A stretch of 64,000 nucleotides of DNA, taken from positions 18,526,249 through 18,590,248 of the forward strand of contig NC_089858.1 in the NCBI RefSeq assembly GCF_036373705.1, in the 5' to 3' direction. Every line of letters begins with the position of its first letter. Positions within the stretch are counted from its first letter, which is position 1. Positions 36,262-47,600 of this stretch are shown in pieces. The position numbers and the translations under genes were made by a program. The notes below the pieces were generated by a model. It saw nothing but the letters and a program-made list of their open reading frames with translations, made no database searches and had not been told where the DNA came from. Origin of the DNA: Amia ocellicauda (taxonomy: Eukaryota > Chordata > Actinopteri > Amiiformes > Amiidae).

Positions 36262-39159
36262 GAAATTAGGAAACCTAAGTGTGAAAGACATGTAAACTTT
36301 AATAAACATTTGTATGATAAAGAAACCAAAAATAACCCAAGGCTCAGTTCATGTCAATATCTAAATATGTATACAGGTAAAATCTTAAATCAGATCAGTG
36401 TTAAACAGTCCAAAGTACAGCTAATCAATGTAGTGATGTTAGGCTATGATGCACTATTTATGCTGTAAGTCACCTGAAATTTGCCAAACTCACACACTTA
36501 AAAACATTTCTGATATTTGATTTGTCTTATTTCTAGTGTAAGGCAATACAGAGAAAAGTAATTTCAAAGCACTAAATGCTATAAGATTTGTAAGGAACTA
36601 CTGTTTGAGCCTGCTGGAAGTGTGGTGTCAGGGGTGCATCTCTGAATGGAGATGCTGTACAGCTGTGGGGCTTCACCCAGACTGCTGTCCCCTGAGCCTC
36701 ACTCCCAGTCGGTAGGGTTTGGGTCCCTGGACGATTCCAAAGTGAGGTGTGAGGTTGGGCTCCGCGCCGTCCTGGGGCCAGTGGAACAGGAAGCAGCGCA
36801 GCAGCGTCACCAAGAACAAAAAGAGCTCCATGCATGCCAGCTCCTCACCCAGACACATCCGCGGGCCTGCAAGACAGGAGGGGCACACATCAGCACACTG
36901 GTCCCTGGTCGCTAGCCACTGACTGAAACCCCATCCCCTGTGTTCTGGTGGCTGGAGTTGTGCTGGGTTGTAGTCTGGTGTGCTTTGACATGGCACATAG
37001 AACTAGGAGAACTCAGCAACCCCAAGTCTGCCTTTCAGTCTCTGTCTCCTACCTTTGGACTGCAACACTGACTTACCCAGGGAGAAGGGCACGAAGGCCT
37101 CTGGCTTCACAAACTCCCCCTCCTTGTTCAGGAAGTTGGAGGGATTGAATTCGTGGGGGAACTTCCACCGGCCCTCCTCATACAGCACCGAGGACAGGTT
37201 TGGGATGATCATGGTGCCCTGCGTTGGGCCGGGGAAAAGAAGCACCACAATGAGATACAAGTCATTGGTAACAGTGGATATATTTTAATCTTTATACATT
37301 GAAATCCCCAGCTACAGCCAAAAACTGCATTGTTACAGGCTGCTCAGGAGTCTAGTTCCAACCATTCAACCTCAGCAGGAGAGAAGTATAGTGGGAGGGC
37401 TCTGAAAAGCCTAGCAATGCAGTTTATATGGGTGCTAATTCCTTATTGAACACTGTACATCTCTTGACAGCAGTAGTAAACTGCACCTCACGGGAACTGG
37501 CTGAAGACATGCCTTCTGTCCTACCTTTGGAATGCTGTAGCACAGCACCTGTGTGTCCTGAGTGGTGGCGTGGGAGGCACTGAGAGGGACAACGCTTCCA
37601 TAGCTCTGCACTTCATGGATCACAGCTTGGACATAGGGCATCCTATGCCTGTCCTCAAAGCAGACCTGCTCTCTCTCTCCAAGGACAGTGTCGATCTCAT
37701 GGTGGCACCGTCAGCTCAGCACACTAGACACCTCTACAGAGTGGCCACTTATCCATGTCTGTGCTTAGCAGCTATTGCCTTGGCCTGCTAGGGAATCTGT
37801 AGCACTGAAGTTTATAGTCAATTGAAGACTAATGGGAGAGATGTTATTAATGGTGATCTGTAATCAAAATGCAGGAGCCTCATATCGCTTAGCTATAAAG
37901 GAATGAATCTCATATCACTGCAGTCAAAGACCGTGCTAAATTCCTCCTTGGCATTTTAAATATGTTTTAAAAGAGTGCACAGGCCAGATATCCAAGGAGT
38001 CCATCATGAAGAGATTTACTGACCTTGCACATCTGGATGCATCATGAGTTGCAAGAGGCCCACATGGAGAGTAGTGGAGGTGGTGTCTGTTCCACCAAGA
38101 AAGAGATCCAACAAGAGGGCCACCATGAAACCATCATCAAAGGAGGAGCCGTCATTACCTCTCTGATAGCAGAGAGACCAAAAAAAATCACAAGAGGTCT
38201 AGAGAGAAGAACCTTGGAGCTGAAGTGGACCTGTCCTGCCACATGTACCTTGCTTTCTTTGCTGTATGTTCTCTGATCTCATTGTGCTTCTGCATCAACC
38301 AAGGTAATAGCAATTCTTTCATCTTGGCATACGATGGCTTCTATGATTTCTGGGTAACCAGCAGTGTGTCAGCAGTTTCACCAATATGATTAACCCCTCA
38401 CTAACCAATCAATGGCAGATCCTGGTCTTGAACAAGGTACCTCCTGCTATCAAGCTATTCTCTTTAACCCATGGACTACATTCCTTGCCATAGTAAGCGG
38501 TGGTGTTGAAGGTTTGTTAGTACCTTTTCAATTTCATCGAGGTAGCAGTCAAGAATGTCCTGTGGCTGTCCTGGGACCCATGTCTCCTTGTTCTCAGCCA
38601 CCTTCGTCAGTAAAAATGCCTTCATCTTTCTTCTGTTTTCAAAGTATTTCCGGAAGGGCAGAGGCAAGCTCCTAATTAGGGGTATGGTATTGTAAATTAA
38701 ATTAGATTAAAAAACACAAATGAATGTTTTGAAGACCTCTTTTGGGTTTTCTTCACTATAATAAATGTATCCATTTAATGACATTTGACACTTGTGTTTA
38801 GTTTGCTGATAAACAGGAAATATAATTCCACAGAGCACACATACCATGCCCCAGGGTCCATTATTAATTTTTGTGTTTTCAGTTTTTATTCGCATCAGGG
38901 ACTTGAAGGGCTGATCCTCATAGTTGTAGCGGGATCCAAACAGGATGGCACAGATGACATTGGAGATGGCATTGTGGAACAATGTTTGAAAATCCAAGGC
39001 TGTCCTGTCCACAAATGAGTTAAAGCAAGAGAGGGTTGGCCGCCTTATTGTCTTGTTACTTTCATGCAAAGTGACATTTTGATCTGTATACATCATCATT
39101 AGACTTGGCAGATTTCAACATGTGTTCCTGCTTTCTCAAACGGCCTTCAATATTGTACT

Positions 39160-39375
39160 TGTATCATTACATTTCTTAGCAGACACCTTATCAAATGAGC
39201 ACATTATTTTTAAATATAATTACCCATTTATACAGCTGTGTTTTAGTGGAGCAATCCAGATAAAGTACCTCACTCAAGGCTACAACAGCAGTGTCCCCCA
39301 CCTGGGACTAAACCCACACCCCTCCACTCCAGAGTTCAGAGCCCTGACCGCTGACTTCACACTGGTATCCAACTT
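39160..39375 (-). mobile_element. tRNA-derived SINE-type repeat in intron 3 of copy 2
   Basis: It contains the fish-typical string AAAGTACCTCACTCAAGG followed by CCCACCTGGGACTAAACCC, whose complement resembles a tRNA B box. A degraded distal part (CTTAGCAGACACCTTATC) lies at 39176-39193. Recognised from memory of common fish repeats; the exact family is not assigned. Confidence 0.5.
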
Positions 39376-39957
39376 AGTGTTGTTAAACCATGTGTGTTTC
39401 CCAACTAAATAACACTTTGAAGAAACACTTCCTGCTGTCTATGGAAACTAGAATTACTATCAAGGTGTAATACCATGGAATTCCAACTTTGAAATGTTTG
39501 GTAAATTTGATAATGTTGCCATGTGGAAGACAAATCGGGTAGTTTTCTTTGTTTTTTCATTATTCAGGAAGTTATGACAATACATTTTTAACCATGAAGG
39601 AGCATACATCCAAGTTTTGACATGATTTGATAAGTAACATTTGTAAGTATTAAACGTTGCCGATATTTGTACACAATAAAAAAAAAACAAAGATGCAAAA
39701 AACTGTAATTTTAGCAATGGCAAGCTTAGCCTTTAAGGAAGCTATTTACAGCTCTACGGGGAGGTAGGGACAGCAACAATAAATATAAAATTTTGCAGGC
39801 CTAATCAGCCTCATCATCATCAAGTTAATCTGTATTAATCTGTCATTAACAATCATGATATTTCGTTTCTGCAGATTAAGGTGCATTGTGTGCAGCATGC
39901 AGCTCTGTGTGAGGTGGTGATGGGACAGGGGCACTGGGCTCTGAAGCCCATACCTAC

Positions 39958-40372
39958 TGTCACAGTTCCCTAGCCCTGACCCTCTTCCTCCACTAGAGGC
40001 CGCCAATGTTCTCTTGCCTTTTCCTGCTCCCTTCACTGCTTTCCTTTTTTCATTCTATCAATTAACATTCCTCCTCACCCTTGTGCACTTCTGCTTCTGT
40101 CCTTTGTTCTCATTGGTCCTGCTCTTGTCGTCTTAGTTTCTGCTCTCCTTTATAAACCCCTCACTGCCCTCACTCTGGGCAAAGTGTTGTCAGATCTATC
40201 TGCTTCCTTAGCCCCTTGTGCGCCTTAGCCCCTTGTGCGCCTTAGCCCCTTGTGCGCCTTAGCCCCTTGTGCGCCTTAGCCCCTTGTGCGCCTTAGCCCC
40301 TTGTGCGCCTTAGCCCCTTGTGCGCCTTAGCCCCTTGTGCGCCTTAGCCCCTTGTGCGCCTTAGCCCCGACA
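39958..40372 (+). mobile_element. Solo LTR inserted at the exon-3 splice donor of copy 2
   Basis: The 415-bp insertion starts TGTCACAG and ends CCGACA. It is flanked by CCTAC (39953-39957) and CCTGC (40373-40377), a 5-bp target duplication with one change. The empty site is seen in copies 1, 3 and 4 (CATACCTGCACT). A TATAAACCCC box at about 40151-40160 sets the orientation. Nine 17-bp tandem repeats fill its distal end. Confidence 0.85.
40208..40360. repeat. 17-bp tandem repeat, nine identical copies
   Basis: The unit is TTAGCCCCTTGTGCGCC, with no spacers, followed by a partial unit. It lies inside the solo LTR. Confidence 0.97.
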
Positions 40373-41229
40373 CCTGCACTCTTCTCTATGTACGAGCTGA
40401 GATGTGAAGTCTCCTCCAGGATCCTCTCCTCCATGGACAGCTTTCCCAGGCCGAAGTCCCTCAGGGTGCTCAGCGCGAACCGCTGCTGCTCCTTCCATGT
40501 GGGGCCATAGTTGAGTACAAGTATACCTGCAATGACAACCCTGCAATGAGGCAGCCTGGCCACATACCAAGAAAAAACAACAACTGTCAAAAGGTCTGGT
40601 GTCTGGCTCCTGCTGCTGGGTGCACATTATTATTTCTCATTAATTTGAATTCTTTATCTTAACATTTTCAAATTTTGATAATTTGCAGACATTTAGAGTG
40701 AGGATTACTTTTCCTATAAGAAACACATGTACTACCCTTACTAATTAGTGAATACTTTAGTGACTTGAAGAATTTGTTTCTGTAGTCACTCTCACCTTTA
40801 TTCTCACTAGCATGATTGATCAGCAGGCCCTGGGGCCTCCCAGCAAATTCAACTCCCCGAGTCATCAAGGCTTCCTTCATTGCCTGCAAACCATACAGTA
40901 ACATGCTGTACACTTTCACATAGCGCTTGGAGAGCTGTACAGCACAGACAGAGACAGAGGTAGAACACTCTGAGAACTGATCAACACACAGAGACCCTGC
41001 ACAGCCCTCACGAAGAGGACCAGAGAACTGCTCTCACACCATCAGAGCCACAATAACAGTAGAAGAGTACAATTAAAGAGAGCAAAGTCTTAATACACTC
41101 CAGCCATTTTATCCATACCTTTTCAAAGTCTTTTATGGGGTTCTTCAGGTTTAGCTGCAACAGATTCCCAAATATCGGAAAAGGTTGAGGACCAGGTGGC
41201 AAATTCTTGGGCCTCTATGTCTTCCGGAT

Positions 41230-41263
41230 GAGGAGGAGGAGGAGGAGGAGGAGGAGGAGGAGG
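41230..41263. repeat. AGG/CTC microsatellite in exon 1 of copy 2
   Basis: On the minus strand about ten CTC codons extend the leucine stretch of the P450 membrane anchor, where the intact copies have only a few. Confidence 0.9.
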
Positions 41264-41294
41264 ACCCCAGCCCACAGGAGAAACACAGCCCAGC

Positions 41295-42110
41295 TAAAGG
41301 TTAAAGTCACAATTGAGGTTTTTTTGGTATTGCATATATGTAAGTTAAGGCATATAGGCCTAATCTAGCCATATAACTGTTTAACAGCTTTAAATAATTT
41401 TAAAAAATCAAATCGACCACCCTACTCCTACACTGATATACGATGTTAGGGAATGTTCGACCTCCGTACGTGTAATTGTTTTTGATTATTTACTCGTTCT
41501 TTTTAATGTATCACTTATTGCACATCCGCAACCAGTCTTGGGATTCCCAGTGAATGGCCAGAAGAAAAGTGAACTTGGTTACACTATCTGCAAAATCAGC
41601 TTCCTGGCTGTGGAGCACCCTAGCAACCAAACAGCCTGTGGAATAGAGACTGTAATAAGATCAGACTTTGTAGGAATAGCATCAGAATATAATCATTGTA
41701 CATGCCCGGTTGATTAAAGACATTTTAGCTCGTTTTAACTATGGTTTGTATTGTGGAGTATAGAGATGCATTTACTGACTTACTAGTGGTTTGCAGTGTG
41801 ACTGTTACAATTAGGCACTGTTGCTTTAAGAAGCTAAACAAACTGGGAAGGGGGTGAAGAGGTCGAGGTTGAAAGGTCTTTGGGTTTTGAGAAGATGGGT
41901 GCTGTATGTGTTGGTTTTGTGGTGTTCACATACTTGGTTCATGAATGAAGGTTTACTAAAGGGCTGGACCAGTTAAACAGCAAACTCTTCATGTCCACTG
42001 CATTACTTAAATCACAAAATAGCAATCTTTAAAGAATTAAAGATACGGACTAATTCACTGAGAGGACCACAACAGTATCTGTGAGATGTGTTGTATGGTG
42101 TTGTACTGTG
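41295..42110. other. Upstream flank of copy 2, non-coding
   Basis: The homology to other P450 promoters is lost at the start codon, and no TATA box at the expected spacing is seen. No gene. Confidence 0.5.
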
Positions 42111-43660
42111 GCTGCAGATTTTGTACGTTTGCCCACTGACAAAGAAATAATCAGTCTATAATTTTAATGGTAGGTGTATTTTAACCGTGAGAGACAGAAT
42201 AACAACAAAAAAATCCAGAAAAATGCATTTCAAAAAAGTTATAAATTGATTTGCATGTTAATGAGGGAAATAAGTATTTGACCCCTTCGACTTAGTACTT
42301 GGTGGCAAAACCCTTGTTGGCAATCACAGAGGTCAGAAGTTTCTTGTAGTTGGCCACCAGGTTTGCACACATCTCAGGAGGGATTTTGTCCCACTCCTCT
42401 TTGCAGATCCTCTCCAAGTCATTAAGGTTTCGAGGCTGACATTTGGCAACTCGAACCTTCAGCTCCCTCCACAGATTTTCTATGGGATTAAGGTCTGGAG
42501 ACTGGCTAGGCCACTCCAGGACCTTAATGTGCTTATTCTTGGGCCACTCCTTTGTTGCCTTGGCTGTGTGTTTTGGGTCATTGTCATGCTGGAATACCCA
42601 TCCACGACCCATTTTCAATGCCCTGGCTGAGGGAAGGAGGTTCTCACCCAAGATTTGACGGTACATGGCCCCGTCCATCGTCCCTTTGATGCGGTGCAGT
42701 TGTCCTGTCCCCTTAGCAGAAAAACACCCCCAAAGCATAATGTTTCCACCTCCATGTTTGACAGTGGGGATGGTGTTCTTGGGGTCATTCCTCCTCCTCC
42801 AAACACAGCGAGTTGAGTTGATGCCAAAGAGCTCGATTTTGGTCTCATCTGACCACAACACTTTCAAACAGTTCTCCTCTGAATCATTCAGATGTTCATT
42901 GGCAAACTTCAGATGGGCCTGTACATGTGCTTTCTTGAGCAGGGGGACCTTTCGGGCGCTGCAGGATTTCAGTCCTTCATGGCGTAGTGTGTTACCAATT
43001 GTTTTCTTGGTGACGATGGTCCCAGCTGCCTTGAGATCATTAACAAGATCCTCCCGTGTAGTTCTGGGCTGATTCCTCACCGTTCTCATGATCATTGAAA
43101 CTCCACGAGGTGAGATCTTGCATGGAGCCCCAGACCGAGGGAGACTGACAGTTATTTTGTGTTTCTTCCATTTGCGAATAATCGCACCAACTGTTGCCAC
43201 CTTCTCACCAAGCTGCTTGGCAATGGTCTTGTAGCCCATTCCAGCCTTGTGTAGGTCCACAATCTTGTCCCTGACATCCTTGGACAGCTCTTTGGTCTTG
43301 GCCATGGTGTAGAGTTTGGAATGTGATTGATTGATTGCTTCTGTGGACAGGTGTCTTTTATACAGGTAATGAGCTGAGATTAGGAGCGCTCCCTTTAAGA
43401 GCTCAGCTCGTTACCTGTATAAAAGACACCTGAGAGCCAGAAATCTTGCTGATTGATAGGGGATCAAATACTTATTTCCCTCATTAACATGCAAATCAAT
43501 GTATAACTTTTTTGAAATGCGTTTTTCTGGATTTTGTTGTTGTTATTCTGTCTCTCACTGTTAAAATACACCTACCATTAAAATTATAGACTGATCATTT
43601 CTTTGTCAGTGGGCAAACGTACAAAATCAGCAGGGGATCAAATACTTTTTTCCCTCACTG
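42111..43660 (-). mobile_element. Tc1/mariner DD34E transposon with intact transposase and a damaged left end
   Basis: The right terminal repeat is complete up to CCCTCACTG next to TA (43661-43662). On the left the element begins only at about TTTTGTACGTTTGCCC, so the outer 30-35 bp of the terminal repeat are missing. The transposase gene is open. It could supply enzyme but probably cannot move itself efficiently. Confidence 0.92.
42292..43305 (-). CDS. Tc1/mariner DD34E transposase, intact
   Basis: It codes for 337 residues, the usual Tc1 length. Residues 1-50 form a first helix-turn-helix and 65-115 the second, with an arginine-rich linker (PRSGAP) between. The catalytic triad is Asp153 (WSDETK), Asp241 (QHDNDPKHT) and Glu276 (NPIENLW), with 34 residues between the last two. 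The glycine box [11 protein letters not shown] is present. The start is the first ATG inside the terminal repeat and after the leader hairpin relic. No lesion is seen. Close copies with damage are at 1-415 and 46233-47025. Confidence 0.95.
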   Translation of the reverse strand: MAKTKELSKDVRDKIVDLHKAGMGYKTIAKQLGEKVATVGAIIRKWKKHKITVSLPRSGAPCKISPRGVSMIMRTVRNQPRTTREDLVNDLKAAGTIVTKKTIGNTLRHEGLKSCSARKVPLLKKAHVQAHLKFANEHLNDSEENCLKVLWSDETKIELFGINSTRCVWRRRNDPKNTIPTVKHGGGNIMLWGCFSAKGTGQLHRIKGTMDGAMYRQILGENLLPSARALKMGRGWVFQHDNDPKHTAKATKEWPKNKHIKVLEWPSQSPDLNPIENLWRELKVRVAKCQPRNLNDLERICKEEWDKIPPEMCANLVANYKKLLTSVIANKGFATKY

Positions 43661-44330
43661 TATATGCTACCAAACTCCCAGAATCATTGGAAAAAAATAG
43701 CACAGCAGATATAAGGTTAACATATACTATTATTTAAAAAAGACAAATTGTGGATTGTTTCACAGTCTGTGTTTTGCCTGTGAATCCTGGGAGAAATTTG
43801 TGAAAAACAGTAACATTCCACATACAGGCACACACTAAGCCTGACATGGGTAAACTCGTTTTATCTCCCCAACCACAGCACACGTCCAAACCACCTGGAA
43901 TAATCAGAAGACTCATTGTGAATTGTTTCACAGTCTCTGTTTTACCTGTGAATACTAAGAATAATTTGTGACATGCCTGAAATTGCTTGATATCCCTAAC
44001 CACCAGCAGCAACAGAAAAAATAACTTCATGTGCAGAATGCCAGTTGTGTATTGTTTCAGAATGTTTTGTACCTGTGAATAGTATGGATATACAATTACA
44101 ACAAACACAAATCATAAGAGAGACACAGTGGGAATCACTTCAAAGTCTGTTTTACTTATGCCTAGTTGTGAACGTGCCCCAGACCAGTTTGGGAATCATC
44201 CAGTACGATGTACAAAACAGTGCCTCCTGAAACTAGTTTGGGCACAGTCAGAGGTGCACCTGGGCCATAGTGGAAACATCCTGGACTTGAATGGCCACAC
44301 TGAGGTGCACCTCAACATGGCTAGTGGAAA
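43661..44330. other. Non-coding; 3-4 degenerate tandem units at 43738-44160
   Basis: The phrase ATTGTTTCACAGTCTSTGTTTT followed by CCTGTGAAT returns near 43754, 43921 and, more degraded, 44051 and 44125, with uneven spacing. No gene. Confidence 0.6.
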
Positions 44331-44692
44331 TCATGAAACCTAATTGTGAAAGAGTAGTACAATTAGTATGAACAGCAATAGTTGTATGAAAAAGAAACCA
44401 AACATAACCCAACATTCAATTAATGTAAATATCTAAATGTATATACAGGTAAAATCCCAAATCAGATCGGTGTTAAACAGTCCAAAGTATAGCTAATCAC
44501 TTTAGTGCTAAAATCAGACTTGTGATCTATTGTTTTGTCTTATTTATACTGTAAGTGGTATTAGCAATACAGAGAAAAGTAATTTCATAGCACTAAATGC
44601 TATAAGGTTATAAAGGAACTACTCTTTGACCCCGCTGGCAGTGTGGTGTCAGGGGTGCATCTCTGAATGGACATGCAGTACAGCTGTGGGCT

Positions 44693-47600
44693 TCACCCAG
44701 ACTGCTGTCCCCTGAGCTTCACTCCCAGTCGGTAGGGTTTGGGTTCCTGCGTGATTCCGAACTTAGGTGTGAGGTCAGGCTCCCCGCCGTCCTGGGGCCA
44801 GTGGAACTGGAAGCGGCGCAGCAGCATCACCAAGAACAAGAAGAGCCCCATGCGTGCCAGTCCCTCACCCAGACACATCCGCGGGCCTGCCAGACAGGAG
44901 GAGCACATGTCAGCACACTGGCCTCTGGTCTCCAGTCCCCACTGTAACCAGTGCTGGTTTGTAGTCTGGTTTGTTCTGACAGACATGGAACTCACCAGCT
45001 GCCAGCCTGTCTTTCAGCAAAGCCTGTATGTCTCCTACCTTTGAACTGCAGCACTGACTTACCCAGGGAGAAGGGCACAAAGGCCTCTGGCTTCACAAAC
45101 TCCCCCTCCTCCTTCAGGAAGTTAGACGGGTTGAATTCGTGTGGAAACTTCCACTTGCCCTCCTCATACAGCACGGAGGACAGGTTGGGGATGATGGTGG
45201 TGCCCTGCATTAGGCAAGGGAACAGGAGCAGTGCAATGAGATACAAGCAAATGGACACAGTAGATTTTTTTTATCTTTTTGTACTGAAAACAAAGCAGCA
45301 ACAACAAATGCATGCATTCACATGTACTGTGTGTGATCTATATATTGACTTGAAGTTAATGTATACATGATATATATTATGGGGGGGTGGACACCATGCC
45401 GGGTTTGTAGATAGGCTGTGTCTACCAATATAATCACCACCCAGGATATGTTACACTGGAAGCTGGTTTATTATGTACAGTGATGGTGGTGACGCACAAG
45501 ACGGACAAAACTCAGACAAAATCCTAACTCTCTTCAAGCCTAACTCACTCCTTTCTGCTCCCTCTGTACGAACTTAAAACATTGGGTTTCAAGAGAACAC
45601 AATGGGATCAACCATAAAGAGCAGGGAGAAAAGTCAGACCTGATTAGATGGCAGAAGTCAATACAGGTACAGTAAGGGATAGAGCCGCACTCAGCACATC
45701 CAACCTGTAGAAGCTCATAAATGTGTGCGGCATAGACCAGCTTGCTACAGTACAAATCTCAGGCAATGGAGAAGCTGCAACGTCACACGTAGAATGAATC
45801 ACTAGCCACTCAGGCACCTGGAGACCAGCTGACTCATATGCCAAACCAATGGCATCCACAATCCAAGATGCAAGATGCACTGTCGTGAACCAATCGCCAG
45901 GTTGAATAGACTGGGTGATGGAACAGTGTGTCAGCATTTTGAAACTCAACAACTGCAGGTGGAGATTCAGCCATCTCAAATCTAAGATCTCAATCTGAAA
46001 TTGACGGGAGTAGCTGAGAGACATACAGTGAGGGAAAAAAGTATTTGATCCCCTGCTGATTTTGTACGTTTGCCCACTGACAAAGAAATGATCAGTCTAT
46101 AATTGTAATGGTAGTTGTATTTTAACAGTGAGAGACAGTATAACAACAAAAAAATCCAGAAAAACGCATTTCAAAAAAGTTATAAATTGATTTGCATGTT
46201 AATGAGGGAAATAAGTATTTGACCCCTTCGACTTAGTACTTGGTGGCAAAACCCTTGTTGGCAATCGCAGAGGTCAGACGTTTCTTGTAGTTGGCCACCA
46301 GGTTTGCACACATCTCAGGATGGATTTTGTCCCATTCCTCTTTGCAGATCCTCTCCAAGTCATTAAGGTTGTGAGGCTGACGTTTGGCAACTCGAACCTT
46401 CAGCTCCCTCCACAGATTTTCTATGGGATTAAGGTCTGGAGACTGGCTAGGCCACTCCAGGACCTTAATGTGCTTCTTCTTGAGCCACTCCTTTGTTGCA
46501 TTGGCTGTGTGTTTTGGGTCATTGTCATGCTGGAATACCCATCCACGACCCATTTTCAATGCCCTGGCTGAGGGAAGGAGGTTCTCACCCAAGATTTGAC
46601 GATACATGGCCCCGTCCATCGTCCCTTTGATGCGGTGCAGTTGTCCTGTCCCCTTAGCAGAAAAACACCCCCAAAGCATAATGTTTCCACCTCCATGTGT
46701 GACAGTGGGGATGGTGTTCTTGGGGTCATTCCTCCTCCTCCAAACACCAAAGTTGAGTTGATGCCAAAGAGCTCGATTTTGGCCTCATCTGACCACAACA
46801 CTTTCACTCAGTTCTCCTCTGAATCATTCAGATGTTGGCAAACTTCAGACGGGCCTGTACATGTGCTTTCTTGAGCAGGGGGACCTTGCGGGCGCTGCAG
46901 GATTTCAGTCCTTCATGGCGTAGTGTGTTACCAATTATTTTCTTGGTGACTATGGTCCCAGCTGCCTTGAGATCACTAACAAGATCCTCCCGTGTAGTTC
47001 TGGGCTGATTCCTCACCGTTCTCATGATTTAAATGCTCCTTCCGCAACTGCGCCTGTGGCAGGGGTCCTGCAGGTGCTGGCGCAAGTCTCCTGGTGGTCT
47101 CGCATCTGCGAAGAAGGCAGACTCAACGGAGCATGGTGCTGGATGTGACAGCGTGTGGAAGAAAGTGCCCCTTGGTGAGGAAAGACCTGTGCCATCTACT
47201 GAGACTGTTCCTTGGCCTTCCTTGAGCGTTCCAACATGGCCTCGAATGCAGAGCCAAAAGACAGGTGAGATCGGCGCGTCTAAGAAGTGGGACTTGTCTT
47301 TCTCTGTCACCCTGACTTGAGACTGCCACAACTAGCACTTGGCAGCAACCAAGGCTGCTAAGGAACGCCCACGTTGCTCATGCTGAGTACTGTACTTGGA
47401 CATTATGCACCTTTTGTTTAGAACTATATAAAATGCAAAACCCGGAAGAGAACTGTTAGAAAGCTGTTTGAACATGTGACTGCCTCACATTCGTTTTGTT
47501 GTTCTTCTAGGCCGGCCTGCAATAAAGACTTATTTTCCATTTGCAACACAACTCCTGCACTGCCGTTTTCATCCTTTTAAGAGGGTTTCTTCAGGTAACT

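Larger units (their letters stand above)
36673..41294 (-). pseudogene. Cytochrome P450 family 2, array copy 2, pseudogene
   Basis: All nine exon positions are found: about 41294-41119, 40934-40796, 40526-40374, 39004-38845, 38697-38524, 38162-38024, 37710-37525, 37218-37077 and 36866-36673. Lesions: homology ends exactly at the start codon, so ATG is missing. Exon 1 has a TAG in place of Arg in KTRRP and a CTC-repeat expansion of the membrane anchor. Exon 2 lost 24 nt in frame (YFGGRPAV region). Exon 3's donor is overwritten by a solo LTR. Exon 4 lacks one base (160 instead of 161). Exon 5's acceptor AG is mutated. Exon 7's acceptor is removed by a deletion of about 24 nt. The I-helix AGTDT reads GGTDT. 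Exon 9 still ends in the same frame, with heme loop FSLGPRMCLG intact. It cannot make a functional enzyme. Confidence 0.92.

Noticed and set aside
40208-40360. Regular 17-bp repeats that could look like a CRISPR array
   Set aside because: Head-to-tail identical units without spacers, inside a solo LTR in a vertebrate intron.
45540-45755. Short minus-strand frame in intron 7 of copy 3
   Set aside because: Overlaps the end of the DIRS fragment in another frame; no features of its own.
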